64,000 nt of DNA from Meconema thalassinum (GCA_946902985.2 OX336388.2:135357846-135421845), one strand, 5' to 3'. Shown: positions 46,901 to 52,335, counted from the stretch's first letter. The notes: generated by a model from the sequence alone, not told the origin. A program made the numbers and translations.

Positions 46901-49763
46901 GTTGACTGGAGGATCATGGCCAGGTATTTGTAGGCGCTAGCCGATTGAAGTGGTTCGTTTCTGTAATAAACCTTGTTGTGCGGGTTCTCTCTCCCACCTT
47001 TTCTGATGGTCATCTGGACTTTTTTCCTGGCGTTAATCTAAGCATTCTGGAACACATTTAGCAGTACCTCCCAAATGTGATGGCGAAGGATATGGTATAG
47101 CGTGGCAAGTTAGACCTGGCCTGTCATGGCGGAGTCTCATCTAGGAGGGGAACTAGTGGGATCACTAGGCGCAAATGCGATTTCCCCTCTTTGGTGCAAC
47201 AACTGTTTGGGGCTGCTCGCTGCTCGCTGCTCGTCGTGGTTATATTATGCAAGCCTAAAGTATCGAATAGGAGCATTCTCAGTGACATAGCATTGGTATT
47301 GGTGGTAATGAACTGAGAGCGCGCCCACTTCACACACTCCTGACAGCAAGCTTGTTGCCGTGCTTGTCATAGAACAGAGCTGCTCAGTCGTGTTTCGCTT
47401 GCCTTGACAGCATCTGTACCGTGTCAAGGTGTTGGGAATAATGACTACTTGGCAACATCTAACCAGCGCGTGATGAAGTATGTGCTCACTGGTTGACAAA
47501 GAATCCAGGCAGGGGGATGACGTAATGCAACTGGACGCACATGCGCATCGGAAGGTTCAGATCTAACTTGTTCCCCAATAATACGCTTTCTCTATATCAA
47601 GGAAGAACACTATAACAGTCTGACCAATATATACATTAACACAGGACCATGGAATCTTATATACTCCAGCACAGTTAAGACCAACTGAATCCTTGACTGA
47701 TCGCAAGGATTTGCCTACGGTGTCATTAGGCTTGAATATGGCTTTGATATTGTGTCTTCTTAGAATCAAAAGTTTGGTGCTTTGCAGTCGGTCAACACGA
47801 ATGTACCCAAAAAGAGCTGGGTTGTGCCTTAATCCTGAAATAAATTACACGAGATTAATAAATACACTAGGATGACCAGTTTCGATCGTCAAGCGATCAT
47901 CATCAGATCCATTACACTTAGGCTATAACATCTATGTTTGAGAATACAGGTGAAAAGTATTTACAATATGTACAATTATTTAGTTGCAGTATTGGTAATG
48001 CAACTGTCGGTGTATGCTAATTGTAGTATATCTAATGTTAGGTGAAATGCTAAAATGGTGATAAAAATCCGGAGTTTGTCTGTTTGGGGTGATTATATGG
48101 TTATACAAAATCAACTATGGTTATACTGTAATAATACAGGCTGATACTTATCCGGTTTGTCTTCCTTACTGGAACTTCGAGCAGTTTCGTGTTCACTCTG
48201 GCAGCAGTTTTGGTCGACTCATAATCTTCTTAGAATATTGCTAATCCTGTCCGTGACAGATTGCACGTATGGCAGACAGGAGGAGGAGGAGGAGGATTCT
48301 GCGATAATCTACCTTTCATTAATCTGTCTCATCGACATGTAGGTGAATCCCAACAAGGGCCAATACACATCGTAGGCATTTACATCTTCGCCAAGCAGAG
48401 AAGTCTGTGGTGGCTGAACTTGCCATACAGAATGACCATCGAATTCTTTCTGTCATCTGTATGGAGAAACATTTCACAACTCGTATCATTCGGGAAGCGA
48501 TTGAAATAAGTAACCAACCACACAACTTTAATAGAGGTGATGGTTATCCCTTGAGTAACTCATGGCTGCCGTCTATAGTTTCATTACCAACATCCTCTTG
48601 GTCTCAGGAGGCTAAGCATGGAGTAACTATTTGTTTCGACATGGCTTCCAGTGACTTCGGTGGCGTAGTTGGTAGCATGCTGAGCTTCTATGCCCAAGAT
48701 CGCGGGTTCAAATCCGGCCGAAGTCGTCGGATTTTTTAAGAGCGTTAAAAATCCCTCAGTATGCCTTCCTTCGGAGGGGAAGTAAAGCAGGCGGTCCCAT
48801 GTCATAGATTTATGGCATGTTAAAGAACCTTCCACTAATTACACCTGTGTGAAGCTAAATTGTATACGTAAAGAATGTAAACATCGCTCTTAGGTTCCTA
48901 CGTTCGTTGACAAGAGCCGACTGTGGTGGCGTCTGGTAGATAAGTCCTAAACTAGTAGTTGTTGACGGTGGCATTTGGCAGCAAAAGTAGGAACTATTTG
49001 AAAAATTCAAAAGTCTGCAGTCCTTACTTGAATTAAAAAACAGATAACACACACTAATACAGTCATCACAGTTAACACCGGTTATCAGACAGATTCTACA
49101 CACACCCAAAATACACGTGGCTACATGTCCGTGTTGTCACAGCCCCTAAACTAAGGAACCAACCAACCGAGATGGCTTCCTATCTTATACCATTTATCTA
49201 TCGAGGCTATACGCCCTGTTTTTTAATATATTTTTAATTTTTGTCAAAAGGGCCTAACTACACTTTTTTTAATATTTTCTGAATCCCTGAAGGGGTTTTT
49301 ACATATAGAGTATCCTAGCACTCGGGGTGACGCCCCATTCATTGTTTCTTTCTTTCTTTCTTTCTTGACAAACCTTGATAAAGGGACAAGCCTTGTCTCG
49401 AAACTTCGGCTTTTAAAAATATTACTCGACCCAATACCCCAAAGCTATATTATGGAAAGAATATTTTTTAAACTCTGTCGTGAACTTTATCAAGTCTGTT
49501 AGTTTCAGTATTCTGAATTTGTGTTACAGTAAGTCTGTAAATCAAGAGGGGCAAAAGTGGAATCCAAATTCCTTGGGGGAGGGAGGGAGGGAGATGCCCT
49601 GCACATCACCAGTTTGCTGAGTAAAGTACAATACATGTTGACCTGTTATTGTTTCAGATCTACATCCACACCAGTAACCTAGAGACCCTGTATCCTCACG
49701 TGCCCAGGGAAGTGTTACCCAATGAGTATGGAGGATTTGCGGGACCCATGGAGGAGATGCATA
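16738..49763 (+). CDS. CRAL-TRIO lipid-transfer protein, alpha-tocopherol transfer protein-like (five visible exons, 3' end missing)
   Basis: This is the only host gene recognised. Spliced exons 16738-16876, 19597-19756, 24677-24932, 30921-31031 and 49658-49763 give about 257 residues. Residues about 27-98 form the helical CRAL-TRIO N domain, with the family-typical FLRGCKFSLEKTK stretch. Residues about 100-255 form the lipid-binding domain, with MIGDIRLREE, GDIYILDAE, FTPALVKKFLVCVQ and NEYGGFAGP. Proteins of this family are soluble carriers of small hydrophobic ligands such as retinoids, tocopherols or phosphoinositides; the ligand cannot be read here. Boundaries are all GT-AG and phases agree (1, 2, 0, 0, 1). 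Family members are near 300 residues, so some 45 C-terminal residues should lie in a further exon that I could not find before 64000. The start ATG follows an acceptor AG by 39 bp, so a non-coding 5' exon upstream is likely. Introns are unusually large and full of mobile elements. Confidence 0.9.
17099..17369 (-). repeat. SINE A fragment, antisense
   Basis: The tail part matches SINE A (CTCAGTTTAGGGACTG, TGTGTTATCTG, CAAGTAGTTCCTAC). The head side is cut by the SINE C at 17370. Confidence 0.7.
17370..17702 (-). repeat. SINE C, antisense, full length
   Basis: The minus strand runs from the head GCCTCCGTGGCTTAGGCGGC to the tail GGATTTTCATTTT. No clean target duplication was seen, possibly because it interrupts an already truncated SINE A. 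Confidence 0.8.
18061..18104. mobile_element. 44-bp hAT-like element made only of its terminal repeats
   Basis: CAGGGCCGGCGA at the left is mirrored by TCGCCGGCCCTG at the right with a 20-bp centre. The flanks are a perfect 8-bp duplication, GTGTAGCC (18053-18060 and 18105-18112). CAGGG ends and 8-bp duplications are hAT hallmarks. The surrounding 17703-18538 region otherwise shows nothing I can identify. Confidence 0.75.
18539..19049 (+). repeat. SINE A, full length
   Basis: It runs from the head TGCTTCGGTGGCGTAGTTGG, with B-box GCGGGTTCAAACCCAGC, to the tail AAGAACCAACCAACCA. The acceptor-like stem closing the tRNA fold (TTCGG with CCGAA) is preserved. Confidence 0.85.
19050..19397 (+). 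repeat. SINE A, 5'-truncated, head-to-tail with the previous copy
   Basis: It starts at GATTTATGGCATGTTAAAGA directly after the tail of the preceding copy and runs to AGGAACCAACCAA. The two form a one-and-a-half-unit tandem. Confidence 0.8.
19597..19756 (+). CDS. CRAL-TRIO gene, coding exon 2
   Basis: The acceptor TTTTGTTCCAG ends at 19596 and the donor GTGAGT starts at 19757. The exon carries on codon phase 1 and ends in phase 2. It encodes DDQRIMTFLRGCKFSLEK and onward to ELREMLDLV, the core of the CRAL-TRIO N-terminal helical domain. The first split codon restores the DDD run expected after exon 1. A Mutator-like element begins only 38 bp after its end. Confidence 0.92.
19795..20549. mobile_element. 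Mutator-like non-autonomous element 38 bp after exon 2
   Basis: The inverted ends are ATGGAGGAAAGAACGGAAGG at left and (reverse complement) ATGGAGGAAAGAATAAGAGG at right, with GAGATGCC continuing on both sides. GTCCAAACC flanks both sides (19786-19794 and 20551-20559; one extra G on the right), a 9-10 bp duplication as made by Mutator-like transposases. No transposase frame is present. A SINE B stub lies inside. Confidence 0.65.
20064..20120 (-). repeat. 57-bp SINE B 3' stub
   Basis: Only the GAT-rich tail and the conserved 3' hairpin (GTTTTAAGGGGCCTAACATC onward) are present. Perfect 12-bp flanks TTAAATAGAAAT lie at 20052-20063 and 20121-20132. This is a very short, 5'-truncated target-primed insertion. 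Confidence 0.8.
20894..21810 (-). mobile_element. mariner element, internally deleted and inactivated
   Basis: The ends are inverted repeats sharing GTCCTGAAAGTAGT and are flanked by TA (20892-20893, 21811-21812). The minus strand encodes a transposase N-terminus (FCVRLGKTAKETHDMIKTAY, 21476-21670). After stops and a deletion it continues with LLHHDNAP-type sequence (WLHHDNAPSHTAFHV near 21260) and PYRPDIAPADFFLFPTLKN (21007-21231). It is 917 bp against about 1.3 kb for full-length mariners, so most of the catalytic core is missing. Confidence 0.88.
21813..22839. other. Unassigned intron sequence with a tRNA-like start
   Basis: GGCTCCGGTGACGTAGTCGG at about 22147 resembles a SINE head but has no B-box. 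TATATAAG at about 22681 could be a TATA motif of an unidentified LTR-like element; no LTR pair was seen. The rest is AT-rich. Confidence 0.3.
22840..23185 (+). repeat. Divergent SINE A relative with a different 3' end
   Basis: GGGCTCATGACATGTAAAAG, GTGGCGTCTGGTAGCCAAAG and GTTGGAACTACTTGAA match the SINE A body. The 3' end differs: CATTCATTTCATCTCCCATT, then CATCTCATCCCCGACCCCGT and AACGGGATTAATAAGGGG. Confidence 0.55.
23186..24676. other. Unassigned intron sequence, possibly mobile-element derived
   Basis: AGGGGTACAT at about 23263 and its reverse complement ATGTACCCCT at about 24434 could be short inverted ends of one element, but no target duplication is visible. The stretch GGTAATCTCGAGAACCACTG near 23830 is the kind of text common in insect Helitrons. 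No coding frame was recognised. Confidence 0.3.
24677..24932 (+). CDS. CRAL-TRIO gene, coding exon 3
   Basis: The acceptor TGTTCCCAG ends at 24676 and the donor GTGAGT begins at 24933. It encodes the first half of the lipid-binding fold: YIPTLPGLTPNGRRVTI, a variable loop, then LLLMIGDIRLREEQTGVAGD, IYILDAEVATPAYFAKF and TPALVKKFLVCVQ. These are the usual beta strands and helices of the CRAL-TRIO pocket. It ends in phase 0. Confidence 0.92.
25741..27715. repeat. Tandem duplication with a period of about 987 bp
   Basis: The unit beginning TAGGTAGATT at 25741 begins again at 26728 and is similar throughout. Both units contain TTCGACATATCTTCGCGTTT and CTGCCGTAATTTTGCACCAA, each ends in a SINE A copy, and a (TA)n tract is expanded only in the first. 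The joint falls inside the SINE A copy of unit 1. No coding content was seen. The stretch 24933-25740 before it is unassigned. Confidence 0.8.
26518..26727 (+). repeat. SINE A, 3'-truncated by the tandem duplication
   Basis: The head GCGACTTCGGTATCAGAACT and B-box GCGGGTTCAAACCCGGC are followed by body up to GTCGTTGACGGCAGTAT, where unit 2 of the duplication begins. Confidence 0.75.
27487..27876 (+). repeat. SINE A with internal deletion
   Basis: It has the head CGGCTTCGGTGACTTAACTG, B-box CGGGTTCAAAGCC and tail GAGGAACCAATCAAC. It lacks the middle segment around CATGTCATAGATTTATGG, as does the copy at 26518, consistent with both descending from one insertion. Confidence 0.75.
28725..29062 (-). 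repeat. SINE C with an inverted 5' part, inside the foldback left arm
   Basis: Bases 28725-29021 are SINE C from near its 3' end back to its head on the minus strand. Bases 29027-29062 are the missing 3' end (GTCGGAGACTGGAAGCAGGC onward) on the plus strand. The flanks CATAGTAGAACTCCG (28710-28724) and CATAGTAGAACTGCG (29063-29077) form a 15-bp duplication with one mismatch. The right arm shows the uninterrupted target. Confidence 0.85.
29510..29705 (+). pseudogene. hAT-type transposase N-terminus (BED-like zinc finger), right arm of the foldback
   Basis: The frame opens MPKVKATTSYRLLQNLK. After a one-base shift it continues FTSDGGVLFCQTCGKAIKAE and QRSQVTQHLEGKKHISAASR. C-x2-C followed by H-x5-H is the zinc finger found at the N-terminus of CGGBP1-like hAT proteins. 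The catalytic part is absent. The left arm holds the antisense counterpart at about 28510-28710. Confidence 0.65.
29976..30003 (+). mobile_element. Helitron-type 3' terminus
   Basis: The hairpin CCCGGGCAAAGCCGGGG is followed after a few bases by CTAG and then T. This is the usual end of another insect Helitron family. Its 5' end was not located. Confidence 0.45.
30045..30877 (+). mobile_element. mariner remnant, split by SINE A
   Basis: VSQHMLDSTNS and, one frame over, DPYFINNKITGDKSWVYG correspond to the mariner block around the first catalytic aspartate (ITGDESWVYG in relatives). The 3' terminal repeat GGTCGGATACTTTTCTAACA leads to a TA at 30878-30879. The 5' end is missing and the frame is shifted. 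It ends 43 bp before exon 4. Confidence 0.7.
30221..30714 (+). repeat. SINE A, full length, nested in mariner
   Basis: A perfect 12-bp duplication TCACTCAAATGC (30209-30220 and 30715-30726) brackets the copy. Its tRNA head lacks the B-box segment (TTCTATGCC jumps to TATGTCGGA). It carries the AACTAGGCCTAG variant shared with the copies at 42672 and 46326. Confidence 0.88.
30921..31031 (+). CDS. CRAL-TRIO gene, coding exon 4
   Basis: This is a 37-codon exon with acceptor GTGTTTTCAG ending at 30920 and donor GTGAGT at 31032. It encodes EAYPVKLKEVHVINAHPLVD followed by TILNFVKPFLKDKIKNR. This is the strongly conserved CRAL-TRIO segment that includes the gate helix (FVKPFLKDK). It reads in phase from exon 3 (VCVQ/EAYP) and into exon 5 (KNR/IYIH). 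A mariner remnant ends 43 bp upstream. Confidence 0.92.
31206..31910 (+). pseudogene. LINE 3' end (post-RNase H region, zinc-knuckle-like)
   Basis: The frame reads VLTFWERQWLADPIRSKLRA, SRRESVILCRLRIGHTRSTH and SYLMRREDRPLCTCGAVFTV followed by HILTEC, then a stop at 31781. This is the C-terminus of Jockey/I-type LINEs with the C-C-H-C cluster. The 3' UTR ends GGGGCAGATGACCTCGCAGT, CCGCCCCTTAAAACAATAAC, then (AACT)n. It is a 5'-truncated insertion 174 bp after exon 4. Confidence 0.78.
32270..32790 (-). pseudogene. LINE C-terminal domain (CVCKLC / HGFHHRIC type)
   Basis: The 139-codon minus frame at 32363-32782 reads LKRALCLSKFTPSRLVYVMT, EFYTTDAMTTQDWMQGSYEL, RFAVHGFHHRIC and DELCVCKLCKGPCDRHH. 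It is a cysteine/histidine-rich LINE C-terminus. Relatives are at 36330-36740 (-) and 53420-53560 (+). The 3' end is AATAAAGTATATATTTATAT. The stretch 31911-32269 before it is AT-rich and unassigned. Confidence 0.65.
33979..35001. mobile_element. Non-autonomous hAT element
   Basis: The TIRs are CAGCGATTCCCAACCTG and (reverse complement) CAGCGGTTCCCAACCTG. The perfect 8-bp duplication ATCTAGTG is at 33971-33978 and 35002-35009. The 1023-bp interior holds a SINE G copy and no recognisable transposase. Confidence 0.9.
34231..34608 (+). repeat. SINE G, nested in the hAT element
   Basis: The head ACGGTGGGTGAGTGGTCAAC, B-box CAGGTTCGCTCCTGGCCG and 3' end GGCACCGAGGCCATACGATA match the copy at 12836. 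The tail is an ATT-type run. Confidence 0.8.
35095..36102 (+). mobile_element. Second hAT element, internally deleted, retaining a transposase start
   Basis: The ends are CAGGGGCGTATTCTTAGG and (reverse complement) CAGTGGCGTATACTGGTC. The perfect 8-bp duplication GGAATTTA is at 35087-35094 and 36103-36110. The frame 35735-35920 (MEITHAGALNANDCIIESLL then EVPFSRRLYSDEVHIIHM) resembles the N-terminal PFSRR...EK segment that precedes the TTF-type finger in one hAT group. The rest of the enzyme is missing. Confidence 0.85.
36330..36740 (-). pseudogene. LINE C-terminal fragment related to 32270-32790
   Basis: The minus frames give LKSTLAISKYIRSRFVQVLA with EDLKTKYNLSF, then EIWPDFYATEAMVNRSW. After a frameshift they give VNSLATHGYHHRVCKVKN and ETCVCDLCNAHV. 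Same order of motifs as the copy at 32270. Confidence 0.6.
36742..36860 (-). repeat. SINE A, tail-side half of a copy split by a 9.5-kb composite
   Basis: It runs from GGTTGGTTGGTTCCTTAG to TGTATCTGTTTT and stops where the AGCCTAC element begins. The complementary head-side half is at 46326-46685. Confidence 0.78.
36862..38362 (+). mobile_element. AGCCTAC-ended hairpin element with 293-bp repeats (copy 2)
   Basis: It begins AGCCTACTTTCGATTTTTGC, which folds back on GCAAAAAATGAAAGTAGA, followed by a TG-rich tract. Units starting TCAATTCGAACACGGTG or TTAATTCGAACACGGTG lie at 37019, 37312, 37605 and 37898 (293 bp each); the next, divergent unit is at 38166. The right end is GAAAGTAGGCT. No protein is encoded. 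Confidence 0.75.
38541..42085 (-). mobile_element. 5'-truncated non-LTR retrotransposon (Jockey/I-like), with 3' UTR
   Basis: The element runs on the minus strand from a cut endonuclease domain near 42085, through the 774-codon ORF, to a 1-kb 3' region with an ATG/GAT-type tail at 38541. Upstream of the ORF, another frame at 41990-42080 (NPVIFLLNETFLKPTHH) and ARGGVAIGVHNLFPSRL near 41930-41980 show that the endonuclease is broken by a frameshift. The A-rich/TA-rich stretch at 42086-42120 marks the truncation point. The 42121-42671 flank and 38363-38540 are unassigned. Confidence 0.8.
39545..41869 (-). CDS. LINE ORF2: endonuclease C-terminal part plus reverse transcriptase
   Basis: Long uninterrupted frame of 774 codons. 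Residues 40-46 (AADININ), 81-89 (TPEITIVSS) and 104-109 (SNDHDP) are the closing motifs of the AP-endonuclease domain. Reverse transcriptase spans about 365-620: NRPISLLSVFSKLFE, QAGFRPKFST, LDLEKAFD (496-503), GVPQGSP (553-559) and FADD (584-587), with the catalytic aspartates present. The first Met is internal; homologous frame continues upstream after a shift, so the true start is lost. No RNase H was seen. It is the least decayed retrotransposon in the window, yet 5'-truncated and therefore probably immobile by itself. Confidence 0.88.
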   Translation of the reverse strand: MVHFPSIPVIVATTYSSPRSSPPLDYFNFIDANFRHYVFAADININSLLIHDRRHLEDIINTMNGHRIPIPPHTMMRTQSTPEITIVSSTLAHNCSIQLAGIGSNDHDPFFIELPSLALPRSPSEPPPSFMRPNYLKTNWEAYRSFIKESLSEAIIPQNGNELQTLIILLETTLTNADLLHIPKTKITPSKPPIPAKAIQLLKLSRSYYRAYLRTFDPDLLTKHRQCQRHARSYIKAIKKKKWIDACSSLAQEPKARPFWNKFKLLTGQKTSENQYPIQGPNGHLFSDQDKADTFAKYFTDIYSDAPQIRHNYSDYTAVSELTDPQLPHLTPSFDHLPTLNPISPLNQPITADDIKFQLGKRRNTAPGTDGVVYLHIKQAPLIFLHFLAIAYTFILYTGNFPSHWKTAKIILFLKPGKPPSLLSSNRPISLLSVFSKLFEAIIARRLYAFLNTSNIFPPSQAGFRPKFSTETQIFRLVSLVTPHINSGFPAALLLLDLEKAFDLVWQRGLIFKLFNLNLPLSMVRLLSNFLLDRRAFIQIRSASSHTFTLFSGVPQGSPISPLLYLIYVHDMPHPNQFSHLFQFADDTAILTFANNLTTLSVRLQIFLNTLITWLSKWHLSINIAKTQLIVFGFHNPISHYNPFFIKIYNEVITPSSQAVYLGITLNRRLSWRPHLLQQAQRARQRMHLLRKLKGTSWGLNALQIIFTFKTFIRLLLSYCSLAWIGATLPQYKIIRSMEHLALKVAFGLPLAYDSNLINYPKTLPPIFHHLHKL
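42672..43167 (-). repeat. SINE A, full length, antisense
   Basis: It runs from the tail GGTTGGTGCCTTAG to the head GCGGCTTCGGTGGCGTAGTT (minus strand). TTACTTCAG flanks both sides (from 42653 and 43168). It belongs to the AACTAGGCCTAG variant group. The stretch 43168-43654 after it is T-rich low-complexity sequence; open frames there are compositional. Confidence 0.8.
43655..46303 (+). mobile_element. AGCCTAC-ended hairpin element with 293-bp repeats (copy 3, expanded)
   Basis: It has the same terminal hairpin and end repeats as copy 2. Unit starts lie at 43781, 44074, 44366, 44659, 44952, 45245, 45538 and 45831, spaced 292-293 bp, with a last divergent unit at 46107. There are twice as many units as in copy 2. 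Each unit carries GCCGCCATCTTGACGGAAAC and ATGGCGGCC. Confidence 0.8.
46326..46685 (-). repeat. SINE A, head-side half of the split copy
   Basis: It continues from TTTAATTCAAGGAAGGACTG, exactly where the half at 36742-36860 stops, and runs to CCGGGTTTGAACCCGC and GGGCATAGAAGCT. The last part of the tRNA head is replaced by LINE sequence. Confidence 0.78.
46686..47040 (-). pseudogene. LINE reverse-transcriptase C-terminal fragment
   Basis: The minus frame reads INARKKVQMTIRKGGRENPH, SASAYKYLAMILQST, AIFEIPTLPRLSLKTAMKLF and AEIVPILTYGIEITWEKL. This is the thumb region after the palm of an insect LINE. It is cut at both ends. Confidence 0.65.
47041..47562. other. No recognised feature
   Basis: Mixed-composition sequence. 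Minus-strand frames of 69 and 84 codons here have no recognisable motif. Confidence 0.35.
47563..47870 (-). pseudogene. Penelope-like element fragment: GIY-YIG endonuclease
   Basis: The minus frame reads LRRHNIKAIFKPNDTVGKSL, RSVKDSVGLNCAGVYKIPWS and CVNVYIGQT. GVYKI and VYIGQT are the GIY-YIG core of Penelope-like retroelements; relatives usually have GVYKIPCSCG. After GQT the text diverges, so the fragment is 3'-truncated. Another Penelope fragment lies on the opposite strand at about 48390-48590. Confidence 0.75.
47874..47910 (-). ncRNA. Hammerhead-ribozyme-like motif next to the Penelope fragment
   Basis: The minus strand reads GGATCTGATGATGATCGCTT then GACGATCGAAACTGGTC and ATCC. It offers CUGAUGA, a 5-bp helix (GATCG/CGATC), GAAA, a minimal helix III ending in GUC, and an outer GGAU/AUCC helix. 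This is the layout known for Penelope hammerheads. One extra U lies between the first core block and helix II, so activity is uncertain. Confidence 0.42.
48140..48600 (+). pseudogene. Penelope-like element fragment, C-terminal part
   Basis: The frame near 48400-48590 reads VVAELAIQNDHRI, then TTRIIREAIEISNQPHNFNR and GDGYPLSNSWLP. This is the segment after the GIY-YIG core (EH...I.REA.EI...NFNR..G..L...W.P). The preceding part is shifted and only partly alignable. 47911-48139 may be Penelope LTR-like sequence but is unassigned. Confidence 0.65.
48650..49171 (+). repeat. SINE A, full length
   Basis: It starts at AGTGACTTCGGTGGCGTAGT and has the B-box GCGGGTTCAAATCCGGC and tail AAGGAACCAACCAACC. 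The target duplication ATGGCTTCC is at 48641-48649 and 49172-49180. The stretch 49181-49657 before exon 5 holds a TTTC microsatellite and a hammerhead-like relic near 49372, and nothing else recognised. Confidence 0.85.
49658..49763 (+). CDS. CRAL-TRIO gene, coding exon 5 (last one seen)
   Basis: The acceptor TTATTGTTTCAG ends at 49657 and the donor GTAAGT begins at 49764. It encodes IYIHTSNLETLYPHVPREVL then PNEYGGFAGPMEEMH plus one base. LP-EYGG is the conserved end of the CRAL-TRIO domain. The open phase and good donor show that at least one more coding exon follows; none was identified to 64000. LINE-derived sequence starts about 55 bp downstream. Confidence 0.92.
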
Positions 49764-49817
49764 GTAAGTATCAATGAGCTAGGAGCTAAATGCTTAGTTG
49801 CTAAATAAATAATTACA

Positions 49818-50590
49818 ACAGAAGCTGAATGATTGGAATGTTATATTCAAGCAATTTGGTCTGAATATAAGCAAGTCCAAAACGTAAGTGATGCGCGTTA
49901 GTCGACAAAACATCTGTACTAACTACACTCTGAATGGTACAAAGTTAGAACAAGTACATCAGTTTTGTTACCTTGGGAGTGTAGTGTCCACAGATAACCA
50001 ACCATCTGCACACATCACTAGCAGAGTTCAACATGGAGCACAATTTTATCATCCTGTGAGAGGGCTTCTTTGGGATAAGCAAGTTCCTTTAAGATCAAAG
50101 CTAATACTCTACAAGAGCTTCTATGTACCTGTCACTACATATAGCTTGGAAACCTGTACCCAATCCAAGAGAAATACCAGCAAACTACAAGCAGTGTAGA
50201 TGAAGTTTTTAGGAACTATGATTCAGAAGACAAGGAGGGACAAAATAAAAAATTATAAGATATGCCATCTTGTTCAAGTAGAATCTCTTAATGAGATCTG
50301 TGTTGAAGCCAGGCTGAAATGGTTCAGTTATCTCGAAAGAATGGACACACTTAGAGTGTGGGTTGAGAAAGAACTGAAAGGCAAGAGACCTAGGAGATGG
50401 ATGGATCGACCAGGTTAGAAATGATCTTGCAGGGAGAGGTCTGGATTTACAGCAAATTACAGAGGAGGAAACATTCTTGTAGAGAAATAATTGGAGAACA
50501 CTCATTCACCGCACCCGGGATACTGGAGCCGGTTCAAGATGATGGTGATGTAGACATTCTAAATATGAATTCTCAGAGGTACAGATAATC
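49818..50590 (+). pseudogene. LINE reverse-transcriptase C-terminal remnant, 55 bp after exon 5
   Basis: The frame reads DWNVIFKQFGLNISKSKT, a stop or damaged codon, then QVHQFCYLGSVVSTDN, LRSKLILYKSFYVPVTTYSL and, after a stop at 50200, MKFLGTMIQKTRRDKIKN and GKRPRRWMDRPG. It is of the same general type as the copies at 54335 and 57850. Confidence 0.7.
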
Positions 50591-51047
50591 AAAAATCGTC
50601 ACATCTCTTGAGATGCGAAATACAGTAATTCTCAATTATCTGGTATGCAGATTGGCTCATCAGAAATCTTCTGTTCTGTGCCAATTCTAAACCAAAAGCT
50701 AAGAGTTAAACGATGCCAATAGGAATGTATTTTTGCTCATATTTATCACGTTTCAGTCAAGCTGCCAGTTTTCTGGTTAGTTGTCACGGACCCTATTCAG
50801 TATCGCACTGGTAATTAAGTCTCAAGTTGCTGGAAGCATGAACATTTTATTCTATTTCAATCGGCATCGAAACTCATAAAAACATTTGTGTGATGTGCTT
50901 GCCGATATTGTACATAGAGTGAGTGTAGGCGCAGTGGAGGAAGAGTGATCGAGTGGAGAGGAGACGATCAAGGATTCACCCGTTACTCTAACTGAGACAT
51001 CGAAATGTATTGATTTGTTACTACACAACTAAACTTATTCGACAACA
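50591..51047. other. Mostly unassigned; contains a TA-flanked pogo-like end
   Basis: CAGTAATTCTCAATTATCTG begins at 50623 after TA. It resembles the inverted end at 55965 (CAGTAAACTCTCAATTATCC). The rest has no recognised feature. Confidence 0.35.
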
Positions 51048-51536
51048 GGTGGCTTCGGTGACTTCTATGCTCAAGATCGCGGGTTCAAACCCGGCCAAAG
51101 TCGTCAGATATTTTAAGAGCGTTAAAAATCCCTCAGTATGCCTTCCTTCGGAGGGGAAGTAAAGCCGGCGGTCCCATGTCATAGATTTATGGCATTTAAA
51201 AGAACCTTCCACTAATTACAGTTGTGTGAAGCTAAATTATAGGTTAGATTTGACTAACGATCTTAGGTTCCAACGTTCGTCACCAGGAGCCGACTGTGGT
51301 GGCATCTAGTAACCAGCTATCTAGTTCTCATCGACGGTGGCGTTTGGTGGCAAAAGTAGGAACTACTTGAAAAATTGAATGTCTGCAGTCCTTGTTTGAA
51401 TTAAAAACAGATAACACACATTAATACAGCCATCACAATAAATTAACACTGGCTATCAGACAGATTCTACACACACCCAAAGTACACGGGGTTACATGAC
51501 CGAATTGTTGTAGCCCCTAAACTGGGGAACCAACCA
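51048..51536 (+). repeat. SINE A with a deletion in its tRNA head
   Basis: The head GGTGGCTTCGGTGACTT jumps to CTATGCTCAAGATCGCGGG, losing part of the A-box region. The flanks TTATTCGACAACA (51035-51047) and TTATTCAACAACA (51537-51549) are a 13-bp duplication with one mismatch. Confidence 0.85.
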
Positions 51537-51759
51537 TTATTCAACAACATCGACTTTTTGGCTGAAATACCTGACACATTGAGACAAACAAAATAAATGA
51601 TTACTTCCCTAAAGTAAACTGACATAGACCATCTCAGTTAACTATCGATTACGTCAGATATTCAAATATTCTGTCTAAAAATTACACCTATGGCATTGAA
51701 ATCATATGGACCCTTCTAAAAAAGAAAGGCTTAATGGAAATAGAAAGGGTCGATGAAGA

Positions 51760-52335
51760 GGAGAGATGAAAGTAGAATACAGGCAGCTGATATGAAATTC
51801 CTGAGGAGTATGGTACAGAAGACTAGGAGAGAGAGTGAGGAATGAAGACATTCGAAATGTACAGAAGCTGAATGATAAACTGAAGCAGAACAGAATGAGA
51901 TGGGAGGCCTACGTGACCAATACTGCAGCTCTCGAGAAAGTGCATGTCAATAGCATTGAGGCAACCATCATCGCTGTTCAACTGAGATGGTTAGGCCATG
52001 TTCACCGTTGAGTGATACCAGGCTTCCACGTCAATTCCTTTATGGTAAACTTCGCTCCCGCACTAGACTTCATGGGGCCCCTCTGAAGCGTTTTAAAGAC
52101 CAGTTAAAACACATCATGACGACGACTGGTATACGTATCCACTCATGGGAAACATCTGCTGTGGACCGTTTACTGTGGCGGAACACTACATCGACAGCTG
52201 TCAACTTATTTGAAGAAGAACGTCGCAAATATGGAGAGGCCAAGCGACAAGCAAGAAAGCTTCGTCAATTACAACCCCGCCCTCCCCCGACCATTCAGTG
52301 CAATTTATGTGGGCGCATGTTTTGTGCCAGGCGAC
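51760..52335 (+). pseudogene. Joined LINE tail fragments (two families)
   Basis: 51760-51930 resembles the RVRNEDIR...KLNDKLKQNRMRW block of the LINE at 57850. From about 51960 a different LINE follows: AVQLRWLGHVHR, then RLPRQFLYGKLRSRTRLHGA, TTGIRIHSWETSAVDRLLWR and IQCNLCGRMFCAR with a zinc-finger-like C-x2-C. It is cut at about 52335 by the next LINE. Confidence 0.6.
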
